Below, piece after piece: positions 35,515 to 47,245 of a DNA stretch of 64,000 nt (its first letter is position 1; the number at the start of each line of letters is the position of its first letter). The DNA comes from Telopea speciosissima (taxonomy: Eukaryota; Streptophyta; Magnoliopsida; Proteales; Proteaceae), in the NCBI RefSeq assembly GCF_018873765.1, contig NC_057925.1:3240927-3304926 (forward strand), in the 5' to 3' direction. The notes under the pieces were generated by a model. The model was not told the DNA's origin and did no database searches. It saw only the letters and a list, made by a program, of their open reading frames with translations. The position numbers and the translations under genes were made by a program.

Positions 35515-37075
35515 AAATTCACAAGAAGATAGGTAAATAAACAATTAATTTTCCCCCCACACATACAACTGTAGTTACACCTAAGGCCTAATAGCCAGAT
35601 GCCCTAATGTATCACTTTTTCTATCTAATTTCAGTTCCTTTCTTCCTATACCAGCTACTCCTCTGTCACTCTCTCTAATACTTACACTCAGACGTGACCT
35701 TTTATACTATAAAGTATTTAAGTTAAACAATAACTCGGCCTTAAAAATAAGGAGCAAAAATCAGATTTCCAAGACTCAAATTGAATGTGAAATATAACGA
35801 GGTGGATAAATAATTTCAACATCTACCCGCTCCCAGAGGGATTTGATATCATGATCCCTGTTTGCTTTGATACTATGTTGGAACTGCTTCCTTTAAAAGA
35901 AATTATCAAAAGAAGATAAGTAAAGAAACAATTAATTTTTTCCCAACACATACAACTATAGTTACACCTAAGGCCTAAAAGCCAGATGCCCAAATGTGTC
36001 ACTTTTTCTATCCAATTCCATCTCATTTCTTCCTATAACAGCTACTTTTCTCTGTCACTCTCTCTAGTACTTACACTCAGACGTGGTCATTTATACTATT
36101 AAGTATATATTTGAGCTAAACAATAACTCGACCTTAAAAATAAAGAGCAATAATCAGATTTTCAAAACTCAAAATTGAATGTGAAATATAATGAGATTGA
36201 TAAATAGTTTCAACATGCACTTGCTCCTAGAGGGATTTGATATCATGACCCCTGCTTGCTCTGATATTATGTTGGAACTGCTTCCTCTAAAAGGCCGACC
36301 TTGTAGGAAATGGCGGAAACAATATATATATTATATAGGAGCTCGAACACGGCGGACTATCCAAAGGGGGGCACGTGTGGATAAATAATTTCAACACCTG
36401 GCCGCTCCCAGAGGAACTTGATACCGTGACCCCTGCCTGCTCCGATATCAAGTTGGAACAACTTCCTCTAAAATGTCGACTTGATAGAAAATGGAGGAAA
36501 CAATATATATATCATACAGGAGGTCTAACACGGTGGACTATCCAAAAGGGGACACGGGTGGATAAATAATTTCAACACCAGACCACTCCCAGAGGAACTC
36601 AATACAGTGACCCTAGTCTGTTCTGATACCACGTTGGAACCGCTTCCTCTAAAATGCTGACTTAATAGGAAATGAAGGAAACAATATATATATCATACAT
36701 GAGCTCTAACACAGTGGACTATCCAAAGGGGGACACGGGTGGATAAATAATTTCAACACCTGACCACTCCCAGAGGAACTCAATACCATCCTAGTCTGTT
36801 CTGATACCACGTTGGAACCACTTCCTCTAAAATGTCGACTTAATAGGAAATGAAGGAAACAATATATATATCATACAGGAGCTCTAACACAGTGGACTAT
36901 CCAAAAGGGGACACGGGTGGATAAATAATTTCAACACCTGCCTGCTCTCAGAGGGACTCGATGTCGTAACCCCTGCCTGCTCTGATACCATGTTGAAACC
37001 GCTTCTTCTAAAAGACCGACCTTGTAGGAAATGGAGGAAACAATATGTATATCATACAAGATATTTCCTTTCATT
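35515..37075 (-). repeat. Tandem LTR array, TRIM-like, with constant 54-bp internal segments
   Basis: Seven LTR copies in one orientation (minus strand), starting TGTTGAAA and ending TTCCAACA: about 35515-35821 (truncated), 35876-36215 (340 bp), 36270-36396, 36451-36577, 36632-36758, 36810-36936 (each about 127 bp) and 36991 to about 37075 (truncated). Between them lie six spacers of 54 bp (one is 51). Each spacer, read on the minus strand, begins with a sequence like TGGTATCAGAGC, the usual binding site for initiator tRNA-Met, and ends in a purine-rich run just before the next LTR. The short LTRs are internally deleted forms of the 340-bp LTR. This is the layout of a terminal-repeat retrotransposon in miniature repeated head to tail. 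Confidence 0.82.
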
Positions 37076-38419
37076 TACAAAAAAAAAAAAAAAATCTTTG
37101 TGGGGGGTAGGGGTGGGGATATTCAACCTGTGGGTATGCACAAAAGCGCTGATAGAAATCTGCATTCACATAGAAAACACCTATCTCAGGCCACACACAC
37201 CAAAATCTCTATGCTCGTGCATCAATGTTTTTTTTTCTCTACTTAAACAAACAAAACATTCCTGGCAGTTGACCTCAGATAGGAGATGGTGGAACATCAA
37301 GGGTCTTTCCAGCTTCAATTATGCCCCAACCAATTATCCTCCACTTCATGTCGACACGCTAGCTTAGTGCAGCCTTTTCTCCTTTGCTAGTACATATAGG
37401 AGAGGTTAGTTTCACCAAAATAAAATCATCCGTCACAGCAATGACATGAGCACTCATCATCGTGGAAACTCTGTTCAACATAAGAGCCTCTCCCTTGGTT
37501 AGTTTTGATATCTCCCTTTGCTTCTTTGTTTCCTTTGTACCGATTCCAAGAAGCCGCTGGAGAATTTGACCTGACAATTGAAAAAAAAAATAACTTAATT
37601 ATTTTATGCAGAGGTACTACAAATTATAAGTTTCACTACGAAAATACACAACATGATTATTAAGAGAAGGTGAAGGTTTTTGTAGCTGGAAGCATGTAAC
37701 CCACAAATTATTAGGTTAACTTCCGGTACAAATTAAATTAATAAAAGACATTCTGTAGGTTCAAATTCCTGCCTTAAGCTCAACAGAAACTTCAGAGAGT
37801 AACCCAACCTCACCAAGAACCTTACCCACCAGTTGATCAACACTTGTCTAAGTAGGATCCATTGTGGTGCCAACCACAATGAGGCCTCCTAGCACAACAA
37901 ACTGTAGTTCATTTTGCTCAACATATAGTGAAACTATTCTTGAGTATATCAGAGTGCATCGAATGTTTTCATTCTCATCTTTCATAAGAATCCCATGCCG
38001 GATCTTTATTAGTTGATTAACTTTCAAGACACCCTATATGACATTTTGTTTTATCATAACTGAGTGATTTGAGTACTTAAGCTATGTATCCTAGAAAGAA
38101 GGCAGATTCCACTGTAATTCTACATGCATTACATGCATATATGGAACATACTCAGGTAGGTAAGCCCCAAAGAGGAACCTCATAACTTTACAAAAACAAA
38201 GATCCAACCAACAGGGTAAGTGCAACCATCAATCTACTGCCCTATTTTGGAAGGCCCAAAAGATGGATATACTGAAGAAAATGGTTCAGTAAATATTCAT
38301 GGTAAGACCAATATCATGCAGCAATTGCATGTATGCATGTGTTATGCATCAGTAACAACATATATCATGCAACAACTACCATGTAATAGTTATACACTCT
38401 TCGAGCCTCATGCATTAGG

Positions 38420-38689
38420 ATGCTCTGTTACATCTGTAACCAACCCTATACTAATTTGACCTTGTGTGTAGGGGTGGAACTCTCCTATGTTGATAATCTC
38501 TGGACCATTACCATGAAGCCAACATACAAGATCTTTGGGAGGTCGGATGGTAACCCAGTTAAGAAAAGGTTCCTTGATAGGAACCGAGGAAGGTTCGTCA
38601 ATAACTCCAGACTTGTGGACCTCCCTCCGTGCACTTGCCAGAAATGTGAAGAAGGTCGTAGGAGATACCCGAGACCACCCTCATAGGAT
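38420..38689 (+). other. Unassigned open frame with C-x-C-x2-C cluster
   Basis: A plus-strand frame reads, among others, KPTYKIFGRSDGNPVKKRFL and LPPCTCQKCEEGRRRYPRP before a stop. The basic, cysteine-bearing sequence looks more protein-like than its surroundings, but no family was recognised. It lies inside the eIF2-gamma copy A intron on the opposite strand, next to the possible LTR. Confidence 0.25.
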
Positions 38690-38699
38690 GAATGAAGGT

Positions 38700-41396
38700 A
38701 ATGCATTTTATATTTTATAATTTCAATTACACTCTTGAGTAGCTTAGTGAGTTGACAATATCAATCGTGCGCATTATTACCCCCTCCCTTGTACGGACAC
38801 CCTCGAGAGAGCCCTAACCCTTTAGGACCCCTAAGCCCATCATTTGAGGCTGGAGGACGATGCATGAGCCGCCAGTACATCGTCCGCCCAGTACAAAAAT
38901 GGTGTCTCTGTGATTTCAGTTTGGCTTGGTTTGATCCTAACCTAGCCTAGGGTTTAACCCTCACTTGAATTAGACCACATGGGACCCAAATGACTTATCT
39001 AAACCCTCAAACCATGAACCTATGACCTATTTGGGTTCTACCATACTCCAAACCCATTTTGGACCTTAGACAAGCCCCAATCCAAACAAACCCTAACCCA
39101 CTTAGCTAAACCAGCCAAAACCCTATTCTCTCTTCATTTCTCCCATTTCACAACCTTAGACAGGAAAGAAAACGTGGAAGGCAAGCAAGGAAGGAAGGAG
39201 GAAGAAGGGAGAAGGAGGAGAGAGAAATGAAGGATTCCACCTCCAACTGAGCTACTCTTGAGCTCACATCACTTCCCCAACCAGCCTAACATTAATTTTG
39301 GACTTGGAGCTCGTGAGAGAAGTATATTAAAGCCCAAATCTAGCCTTGGAGCCTGTCCCCTTTGTTGTACCAAGTTCACCTTATTGTAAGCAAGCTAAAC
39401 TATGAAACCCTTAGCCTACTTCCTTATCATTTGATTGGAATATCACTTAATCTCTAGCCTAAGCTTAGGGTTTCTTACTCTACAGTAGTTAGAACTTCTA
39501 CTATAATGTTTTAATGTCTATTGATGACCTCAATTGGCCAATTCACTGATCCATGGCCAAGCCACCATGAATCCCCAAGCTTGAACCTCCCTAATTGGGG
39601 AATTCTTGTTGAATTGAACCCAAATACCTTAAGGATCCTAAATGGATCAAAACCCTAGGATGAGTAATTTTTTTGGAGGCTAAGAACACACCTCATGGAC
39701 CCCAATTGGCCCCTTGGCCATAGACCAATGATTGGCTCGAGCTTAGGCCAATTTGCTGCAGTTTTGGCCTAGGCGGATGATACAGTAGGCAGTTGATCTC
39801 ATGAGCCGCCTAGGATACAGAGCATCGTCCGCCTAGTGCATTTTGATGCTGTTTTGGAATTTTGACTCAGGGCCTTCAACCAGGCACCCTCTCACCTATT
39901 GTGCACCTGTATATCGACATGTTAGGCTAGTGTACTTGTACGGGAGGAGCGTGCTTTATACAAGAGCGAAGATCATCTACGCTCTGACTTCTGTGAGTGG
40001 ATTGAACACTTGAACTATTTCACTGCGTGTTTCTCATTAGGCATCAATTTAGGCTATACATGTTGATGTGTGTGAGTACTATGCTTGATGAGTGACATTG
40101 CATCTCCTATTATTATGAATTGATACAAAGTATGATAGAGTGCAATCTTGTATGAAGATGTTATGTATGGAGATGAAATGTGGTTAGTGTATAGTATCAT
40201 AATGTGGAAACCTTTATGATGTATAATTGATGGATTGGATTCGAGTGGTAACTAGTCGACCGTTACTTTGGTATCACACCCGTCATAACTTTACATGTGT
40301 GGGTGTAAGCTAGAGGGGTGAGAGGATAGCCGGCCTCTGGATAAGGCATTATGGACTCGACCTCTAGGCTACGCCTACACATGTGTGTAATTATATATAT
40401 GCATATGCATTTCAATAGTTGTTTGTTGGCTATGATGTAATTTACCCAGTACTACGACCCTTACCGATAGGGGTTTAGGTGTCGGGCAAATCCATGGGTC
40501 CCAACAGTATTTCAGGGTAGCCCACCAAGAAGTTCAGGCACTGACCGTGAATCGGACTGGACACCAGGACGATGTTTGTATCGGGGGCTTGTGGACAACC
40601 CGGTGAGGGGGTCCAGTCTCGCAGGTTTCCATTATAGCGTGGGTTTGTCATGGTCGAAATGCTATCCGATTTATGGTACCGTCGCCGACGATGCTACCTG
40701 CGTTATTGTAGTATTTGACCTGACTTAGAATCTCATTGTTAGGGGAAAAATGAACAAATGCATTCATGCATCATATGTGATCAGCATACTTTAGCATGCA
40801 TTGAACATGTACTCTTTATTGTATGATTGTGTATGGTTTAATCGCTCATTGGGCTTGTGGAAGCTCATCCCTCGAGAACTTTTGTTTTTAGATATGGATA
40901 TAGGAGAAGCAGAACCAGCTTGAGTTGATCTGACGTATCATTGTGGTGAGGATTACGAGGCTTGGGGTACCCAACCAGAGATGGAGCAGGGACCTGATTA
41001 CCTTTGTGATGAGTGTGCTCATCAAACACAGTAGTTTTGGCTTGAGGCCCAGTGGCTAGAACTTTATTTTGTCTTATGCGTTGTGGATGAATGTAACCAA
41101 TAACTTTCAAGATTGATTTATCTTTCTTATTACTTGATATTTAGTACTTGGTATATGTTGAACAACTTGACTGATTGGAATGCCACATATATAAATATGA
41201 TATCATTTAGAGCTCATAATTACTTGGATTTATTATCTTTATTTATATTCGCTGTAACTCTGATTTCTTTCTTATTCCTTGAATGAGAAACTTGGTAATA
41301 TACATAACACAACAAAGTATCGATCTTGTACATTGGTGAGGGATGCGAGGGTATTCCTATCACAATACCCTCATCTAGGGATGGGGGTGTGACATG
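38700..41396. repeat. Possible Gypsy-type LTR sequence
   Basis: The right end '...gatgggggtgtgaca' is the usual 3' terminus of plant chromovirus LTRs, and the run 'cattgggcttgtggaagctc' at about 40848 is also a common LTR motif. A left boundary, partner LTR and target duplication were not found, so the extent is a guess. Confidence 0.35.
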
Positions 41397-41999
41397 CCCT
41401 TTTAATGTTTATTAAGAAAAAACAAACCTTGAGGATGATTCCACCAACAACACATCCCTTCATCTCATCAACCTCCGAACCAGGCTTATTCACATCAAAT
41501 GATCAAATCACGATCATATTTGGTGGCAAGTCAAAATTCCTCACTGGGAAAGGAATCTTTCTCACAATGTACTCACAAACTACATCAATATTACATTTTA
41601 ACTGAGCAGAAAATGGTATCACCGGAGTCCCCTCTGCTTTGTGCACAAATCCAACCAATAAATACACAATGCATGTTAGCTTAAAAGGGAAGAGTTATGG
41701 TAGTAAACCATGACATACATTTGCTTCAGACAATGGTCTCATAGCTGATCTGCATGGGCTCAACAATTGCTTTATATTAATCAAATGCTTCATCATATTC
41801 ATGAACCTTCTCAACTTCATTTTGAAGAATGATTATATCTTTGAGACCCATAATCTCAACAGCAGACAAAATGTTCATAAGTATGAAGCTGTGGGAAGCT
41901 CTCATCGACAGCTATCAGAAGTAATGCTCCATCAAGTATCATTTTCCATTGACCATGGCAGCCATGAGAATATCATGATCCTATTACAAAATAAGGAAA

Positions 42000-43110
42000 A
42001 TATTGCAAGACATAAAGGTGATAGATGCACAATAATTTGGAATGTGTATAGAGACACAAATTTGCCAGAATGTCAACAGAAGTTACTTCGAGGAAATAAA
42101 TCAAAAACATCATTCTCTCTAATTATGTCCCCATTTATAGTTCATATTTCACCAATAATTCTCTCTTATTAATTTGGGCCTCTTGGACTTGAATACGCTC
42201 ATGTAAGCAACCCACGATAAAAAAAAGGATCACCTATTTAAGTTGGGCTTCTAATGAACTTGGATAGGCTACGTACTGCCAGCTCCTAGGTCTTGTGAGA
42301 AATCTTGTGATAGATGTCCTCTGTCCACCAGAGTAATGTAACAAGTTACACATACTTAGAATTACGCCAGACCTGGTTCTGGAGTAATACTTGATTCATG
42401 ATTTCTGTTCTACTCAATATAAGATTCAAATAATCTTTTAGAATGGAAATATTTGGGAAACTAAATAGAGATCAAGCTGCAATAATATGCTAAAAAAACA
42501 CACACACAAAAAAAAAACCCCCATTAGTTAAGCAGTAGCACATTTTCTGTCAAAGGAGAATACTTGGATGGATAAAGATTTATGAGATGTTTAATGGTGT
42601 GGAACATTATAGGTAACTGAAGTCATCTCTATTTCATCAGCATTTAGGTCACATTTTGATGTGGTTTTAGAGTTCTAAGATCCTAGCTAGATATGGGATT
42701 TAGAAGCAAGAATGCTTGTTGGAACCACATTTAAGATAACCAGCTTTGACAATAGCAAGAAAATTGAGAAAGAATGTAATACATCAAATCTGAAACTTGA
42801 GCATTGAAGGACAAAACTTAATTATGATGAACAATGGTGGAATCAAGGGAAAATGTTGAACATGTTATAAACTAAAAGAGAGATTGATGATGCCAGAACA
42901 GACAATCAATGGAGAAATTCAATAATAAATCACAAAACAAGAATCTGATTTACCTAAATGTTAGGGCAAGTACCCCTCTTGGATTGGTCTATTAACTGCT
43001 GTAAAAATATTTAAAAAAAAAAAAAAAATACTCCAACAGAAAATAGATGAAACCCTGCTAGCTAATAAGGTCTTCCATTTCAAGAGAACAAAGACTGGTG
43101 GTGTGGATCC
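42000..43110. other. Intergenic DNA, no gene recognised
   Basis: AT-rich with A-runs (for example 43010-43030). No family motif or clear repeat boundary was seen. Confidence 0.4.
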
Positions 43111-43117
43111 CTCTACC

Positions 43118-43680
43118 AGTAGTTAAACTCAACTTTGATGGGTGCTCATTAGGGAACCCAGTTCCCTCAGAAGTGGGAGGAGTGCTCAGATCAAGTGATG
43201 GAGTTGTTCTGAGAGCATATTCAGCTCCTATAGGATAAGAAAATTATGTTGGGACTGAAATTTTGTCCCTCAAAATGGACCTGTCATATGTTTTGAGAGA
43301 GGATTTTCACAATATATTGGTTGAGGAAGATTCAACTACTGCTATATCTTGGATGAGTCCAGATTCGCAGGTCACTTGGACATTCATTCATATCATAAGC
43401 ATCAGATCTATGGCCTCTCAAATGAATTGATAGTTCAACTAGAAGCCTAGACCTGCTAATCATGTGGCAGACCAGTAGGCAAAACAGGGGGGGGTTTCAT
43501 AGGCTGCTGGGAAATTTTGGGTTCTCTATTCCACTGTCAATTAGTCTTAGTTTGGATGTATCTATTGTTGTAGTCTTGAGTACAGGCTTTGGTTTGTTCT
43601 CTTCTCATTTCGAGATGATCATGTATTGGTTATGTAATCATTGTACTTCTCATTAATGAAACTCAATTTTCCATGGGGGG
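43118..43680 (+). mobile_element. L1-type LINE fragment, RNase H domain
   Basis: The plus strand reads VKLNFDGCSLGNPVPSEVGG with VLRSSDGVVLRAYSAPIG, a stop, then NILVEEDSTTAISWMSP and ANHVADQ near the end. These match the start ('NFDG'), the central 'VEGDS..AI.W' and the closing 'NHVAD..AK' parts of the plant LINE RNase H domain. Two or more stops interrupt it. It ends near a poly(A)-signal-like AT-rich tail at 43650. Confidence 0.8.
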
Positions 43681-44110
43681 AAAAACTGCTCAGCTTTAAA
43701 ATTTAGTAGCATAGAAAATAATCTGAAATATGATAAAATAGGAAGATCTACTACAAATATAGAATCAGAATAATTTAGACATGTTACTAGAATATTATTT
43801 ATAATCTAATTTCATAATGAGATGAATAGAAAATAATGAAGATTGATGAGAGTACTTAATAGATCTCTAATGCCAGTCATCTTACCTGTAAGTCTACAAA
43901 TGAAACATGCCGCAATATCTTCATCTATGCATTTTCAAAGCCAGACACATCAGACAGAGGACTATCTTCTTTATCCCTTCCATAGGCCCTGCAAAAACAT
44001 TTTCAACCTAACCATGAAAATCCATGAAAAAAGAAAAAAAGAAAAAGAAAAAGAAAAATAGAATTAACCACTTCTATCAGAGAACATTCTTGTAACACAT
44101 GGGTCTGGGG
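43681..44110. other. AT-rich flank
   Basis: No gene. It ends in a purine-rich (GAAAAA)n run at 44027-44055, followed by the insertion site of the element at 44111. Confidence 0.4.
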
Positions 44111-44345
44111 CATAGTTGTCATGGCGTCGCCAGATCAACGCCATGGTGTCATATTGCTGGAGAAGTGGGCATATCGACCATCGATATGGATGATGTAAGA
44201 ATATCGATCGATATGGCCTCCATGTCGTCGCCATGGCGCCGCCATGGACGCCATACCACGACATATGGTCATATCGGACGACATGATTGTTTCAAATTAT
44301 AAAACTTAATTTTTTAACAACAATTTTTTTTAACCATTTTTTATT

Positions 44346-46018
44346 GGGTAAAGTACACGTCTAGAATGCACCCAATATTCCTCGTACCCCCCTAAGCGGC
44401 TCAATATTCAGCGTACCACCCCTCAATATTCCACGTACCACCCCTGCTGTACACCCCAAATGCCAGATATGTCCAATCCGTTAAATACCACCATCAGATG
44501 CCAAAATTTTGACCATTTTACCCTTTGCTCCATTTTCTTATCTTAAATATGAAAAGACTTAATTACCCTCACTTATTTGTTGCCCTAAACTAATTGAAAA
44601 TGACCATTTTACCCTTTGTTTTATTTTTAGAAATGAAAAGATCTAATTGCCCTCATTTATGTATTACCCTAACTTAATTTGAAAAGACTATTTTACCCCT
44701 AAATATTTGTTCCTAAAAACCCCAAAATACCTTCATCTTCCCCAAATCATCATCTTCTTTTACATACCCACCACCACCACCGCCACCGCCACCCACCATT
44801 AACACCATCACCAAACACCACCACAATCCACTTTTGAGTTTATCCTTTTTTCAGTGTCTCTCTTCCCCACTCTCTCTTTCTAAAGTCTGTCCGTTCGGTA
44901 TAATGATCTTCCTTTTAAAACCCTACTAAGGCAGATTCACAGTCTCCTAGGATTTGGGCAGATTTCAAATCTCCTAATGGAACAGACAATGGATGTCAAG
45001 TAAATCTCTTCCTTCATTTGTTGGAACTTGGAAGGATAAACCTTCTTCTGTTATTCCTAACAAAGCGAATAGATCATATATTGCCATCCTTTGTTTTATG
45101 GGAAAATCACTCCCTTCTGCAGCGAGGTTACAAGAATTTGCGAGGCTTACATCAGATAAGCTTAAAAATCCTAAAAAGGCAAAACCCATATCGAAAAATA
45201 TTAACTTTCCACCGGAAACAGAATCAGTAGAATCGAAGCAATTAAAATTGAAAATGGAGAATAGTGAGAGACAGATTCGTGTGCCGCTGAAGGAAGTGGT
45301 CTCTGATTGCGTGAAGAGATGGTTTCAAGACGCGCTCAAGGAAGCCAAGGCAGGGGATACTGGTATGCAGGTCTTGGTTGGTCAGATGTATTACAGTGGC
45401 TATGGACTTGCTAGAGATGTCCAGAAGGTAACTTTTTCTTCTTTGGGATTTTGTTGGGGCTTTCCTGTTTACATCTAATTTTCTGATTTTGATTATTTTT
45501 CTTTCTGAAACTTTTTTTTTTCTGGATGGATTATAGGGAAGAACTTGGATTTCAAGAGCTTCAAGAAGTCGATCTTCAGTTTGGAAGGTCAACAATAAAA
45601 GAAGATGATGATTTGGGGAAGATGAGGGCATTTTGGGGGCTTTTAGGAACAAATATTTAGGGGTAAAATAGTCTTTTCAAATTAGGTTAGGGTAATACAT
45701 AAATGAGGGTAATTAGGTCTTTTCATTTTTTAAAATAAAACAAAGGGTAAAATGACCATTTTCAATTAATTTAGGGCAACAAATAAGTGAGGGTAATTAA
45801 GTCTTTTCAGATTTAAGATAAGAAAATAAAGCAAAGAGTAAAATGGTCAAAATTTTGGCATCTAACGGTGGTATTTAACGGATTGGAACTATCTGGCATT
45901 TGGGGTGTAAAGCAGGGGTGGTACGTGGCATATTGAGGGGTGGTACGCGGAATATTGAGCCGCTTAGGGGGGCACGAGGAATATTGGGTGCATTCTAGGG
46001 GGTACGTGTACTTTACCC
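44346..46018. mobile_element. Pack-MULE-like element with long TIRs and captured exons
   Basis: A 1673-bp element starting 'gggtaaagtacacg' and ending 'cgtgtactttaccc'. Its terminal inverted repeats are very long, about 415 bp (44346-44761 and 45597-46018), with small differences between arms. The 9-bp flanks ttttttatt and tttttaatt match at 8 of 9, as expected of Mutator-like elements. The unique centre, 44762-45596, is gene-derived (see 45098-45608). No transposase was seen. It is nested in the hAT-like element 44111-46541. Confidence 0.88.
45098..45608 (+). CDS. Captured Sel1/TPR-type gene fragment in a Pack-MULE
   Basis: Two exons, 45098-45427 and 45537-45608, joined by a 109-bp GT-AG intron (CAGAAG|GTAACT ... 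TTATAG|GGAAGA), give 133 residues plus stop. The start MGKSLPSAARLQEFARL and the later LKEVVSDCVKRWFQDALKEA, GDTGMQVLVGQMYYSGYG and ISRASRSRSSVW resemble the N-terminal part of a conserved plant Sel1-like repeat protein; MQVLVGQMYYSGYGLARD is a Sel1-type helix pair. The frame stays open upstream to 44993 (MSSKSLPSF...). The stop codon falls at the edge of the right TIR, so the product is truncated compared with a full gene. Both exons are undamaged, hence possibly transcribed; whether it is made is unknown. The function of the parent protein is not known to me. Confidence 0.6.
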
Positions 46019-46541
46019 TTTTTAATTTTAATGCTTTTTCCTTAACATAAAAAAATTGAAAAAACATCAAACAGAAAACACTAATATACTATTAACTAAT
46101 ACACAATCACATATTCACATCAGCAATTTTTTTTATTTATTTAGATGGGTTGTTTATTAGTTTTATTCACTCAATATAAATTACGTTCTTGTAATTGTCT
46201 TTTTGTTTTGTTGCTTTTGTAATCACTTTCATATGAATCATATCTCAACTCTCATGATTTTTCAACTTTATTATCAGCAAGACTATTGCTATCAATTATT
46301 TGATAATCCATGATTTCATATGCACTAATAGATATTACATTTTCATGAATTAAACCATAGTAAGTTAGTAGTACATTTTCATGTTAATTTTTTATGTTAT
46401 AAGGTATATATTATAGCATACTAAATGATATTAAAAATAGAGAAAATAAAAAATAAACATGGTCGATACGATCGACATGTCGAAATATCGACATGACACC
46501 CCTCCACCGACTTGGATCGCCGTGACGACGTGACAACTATG

Positions 46542-46890
46542 GTCTGGGGCACCTTTCATCTTTACACTTGTATATATTTGCATTGGCATATCCAAGCTTG
46601 ATAGTATTGTTCCACTCATACCCATTTTTAAAGCGACCAGTCTAGAGATAGAGTAACAAATCATTGATCTAACTTAAACATAACATGTGCCACAATTTTG
46701 TGCAGAAATGATGGGCAAACTAATGGGCTTTAAATTCTTCTAGGTTATGACAATTTCTTATATAGACTTGAGATTTAACTAATATATGGCTATGTAATGC
46801 AGTTCAAGGTTCTATGAAGGAATCTGGAGTCAAAAAACTACTAACAATCAAGGAATAAAGTTTAATTGAAGGAACAACTATAGAACCAGA
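46542..46890. other. Intergenic DNA, no gene recognised
   Basis: AT-rich flank of the hAT-like element. Nothing further is supported. Confidence 0.4.
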
Positions 46891-46892
46891 AT

Positions 46893-47245
46893 AGAAGAAT
46901 GGTAGGAGAATTATAGAACTCTCGCCTAGTCAATAAATTGAGATATAACATAGAAGAGGAATGTCAGATCTAAGATTCAGATCAGGAATTACACTAACAA
47001 GTCACAGAAACTAAGATTTACAAGAAAACTTAGTCTCAACAGATATGCATAACTAGAACAGAAATTAATAAATGAACACTCAAAAAAATTAGAAGAAATC
47101 ACAGAAGAGAGTAGACGAGCTAAAAGAGAATATCATAGTTAGAAGAAGAGAGAGTAAAGATTACACTTACTCTCAGAGAATAGCAGAACTAGAAACAGGA
47201 GAAAGAATAAGCAATAAGCTAAAAAAGCCTTCACACATGTTTGTA
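46893..47245 (+). repeat. Long direct repeat, left copy (partner about 48728-49330)
   Basis: A purine-rich, AT-rich block with 'gaatggtaggagaaattata'-type and 'ctcaacagatatgcataact' segments in the same order as at 48728-49330. The right copy has an extra insertion at about 48802-48940 that starts with 23 bp of eIF2-gamma-like 'gttgggtgtcttgaaagtta'. A further short piece recurs at 49432-49510. The copies flank the eIF2-gamma copy B. Confidence 0.7.

Larger units (their letters stand above)
37275..41990 (-). pseudogene. eIF2-gamma pseudogene, copy A (intron-retaining)
   Basis: Pieces of the gamma subunit of translation initiation factor 2, the GTPase that delivers initiator Met-tRNA. Minus-strand order: a GTPase-domain part at about 41690-41990 (ILMAAMVNG, then frameshifts), 41428 to about 41643 ([40 protein letters not shown]), about 37790-38033 (VLKVNQ.., GVGTTMD region) and 37275-37570 (KLTKGEALMLNR, TSPICTSKGEKAALS, RIIGWGIIEAGKTLDV, ending PI-stop). 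Splice signals remain (CAAG|GTTTG near 41428; ATAG|GGTG at 38033; TTGTCAG|GTC at 37570), so this is a genomic copy and not a processed one. In-frame stops (for example after KAALS) and frameshifts show decay. The intron 38034-41427 holds a possible LTR. Confidence 0.82.
44111..46541. mobile_element. hAT-like element, CATAGTTGTCA family, member 3, 2.4 kb
   Basis: The ends 'catagttgtcatggcg' and '...acgtgacaactatg' are inverted. The flanks are a perfect 8-bp duplication, gtctgggg, at 44103-44110 and 46542-46549. The length of 2431 bp comes mostly from a second element inserted within it (44346-46018); the host element's own DNA is about 760 bp. It has no transposase. Confidence 0.82.

Noticed and set aside
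35515..37075. CRISPR-like array
   Set aside because: The regular spacing is real, but the DNA is plant nuclear, spacers are nearly identical to one another, and repeats have TG...CA LTR ends with tRNA primer sites.
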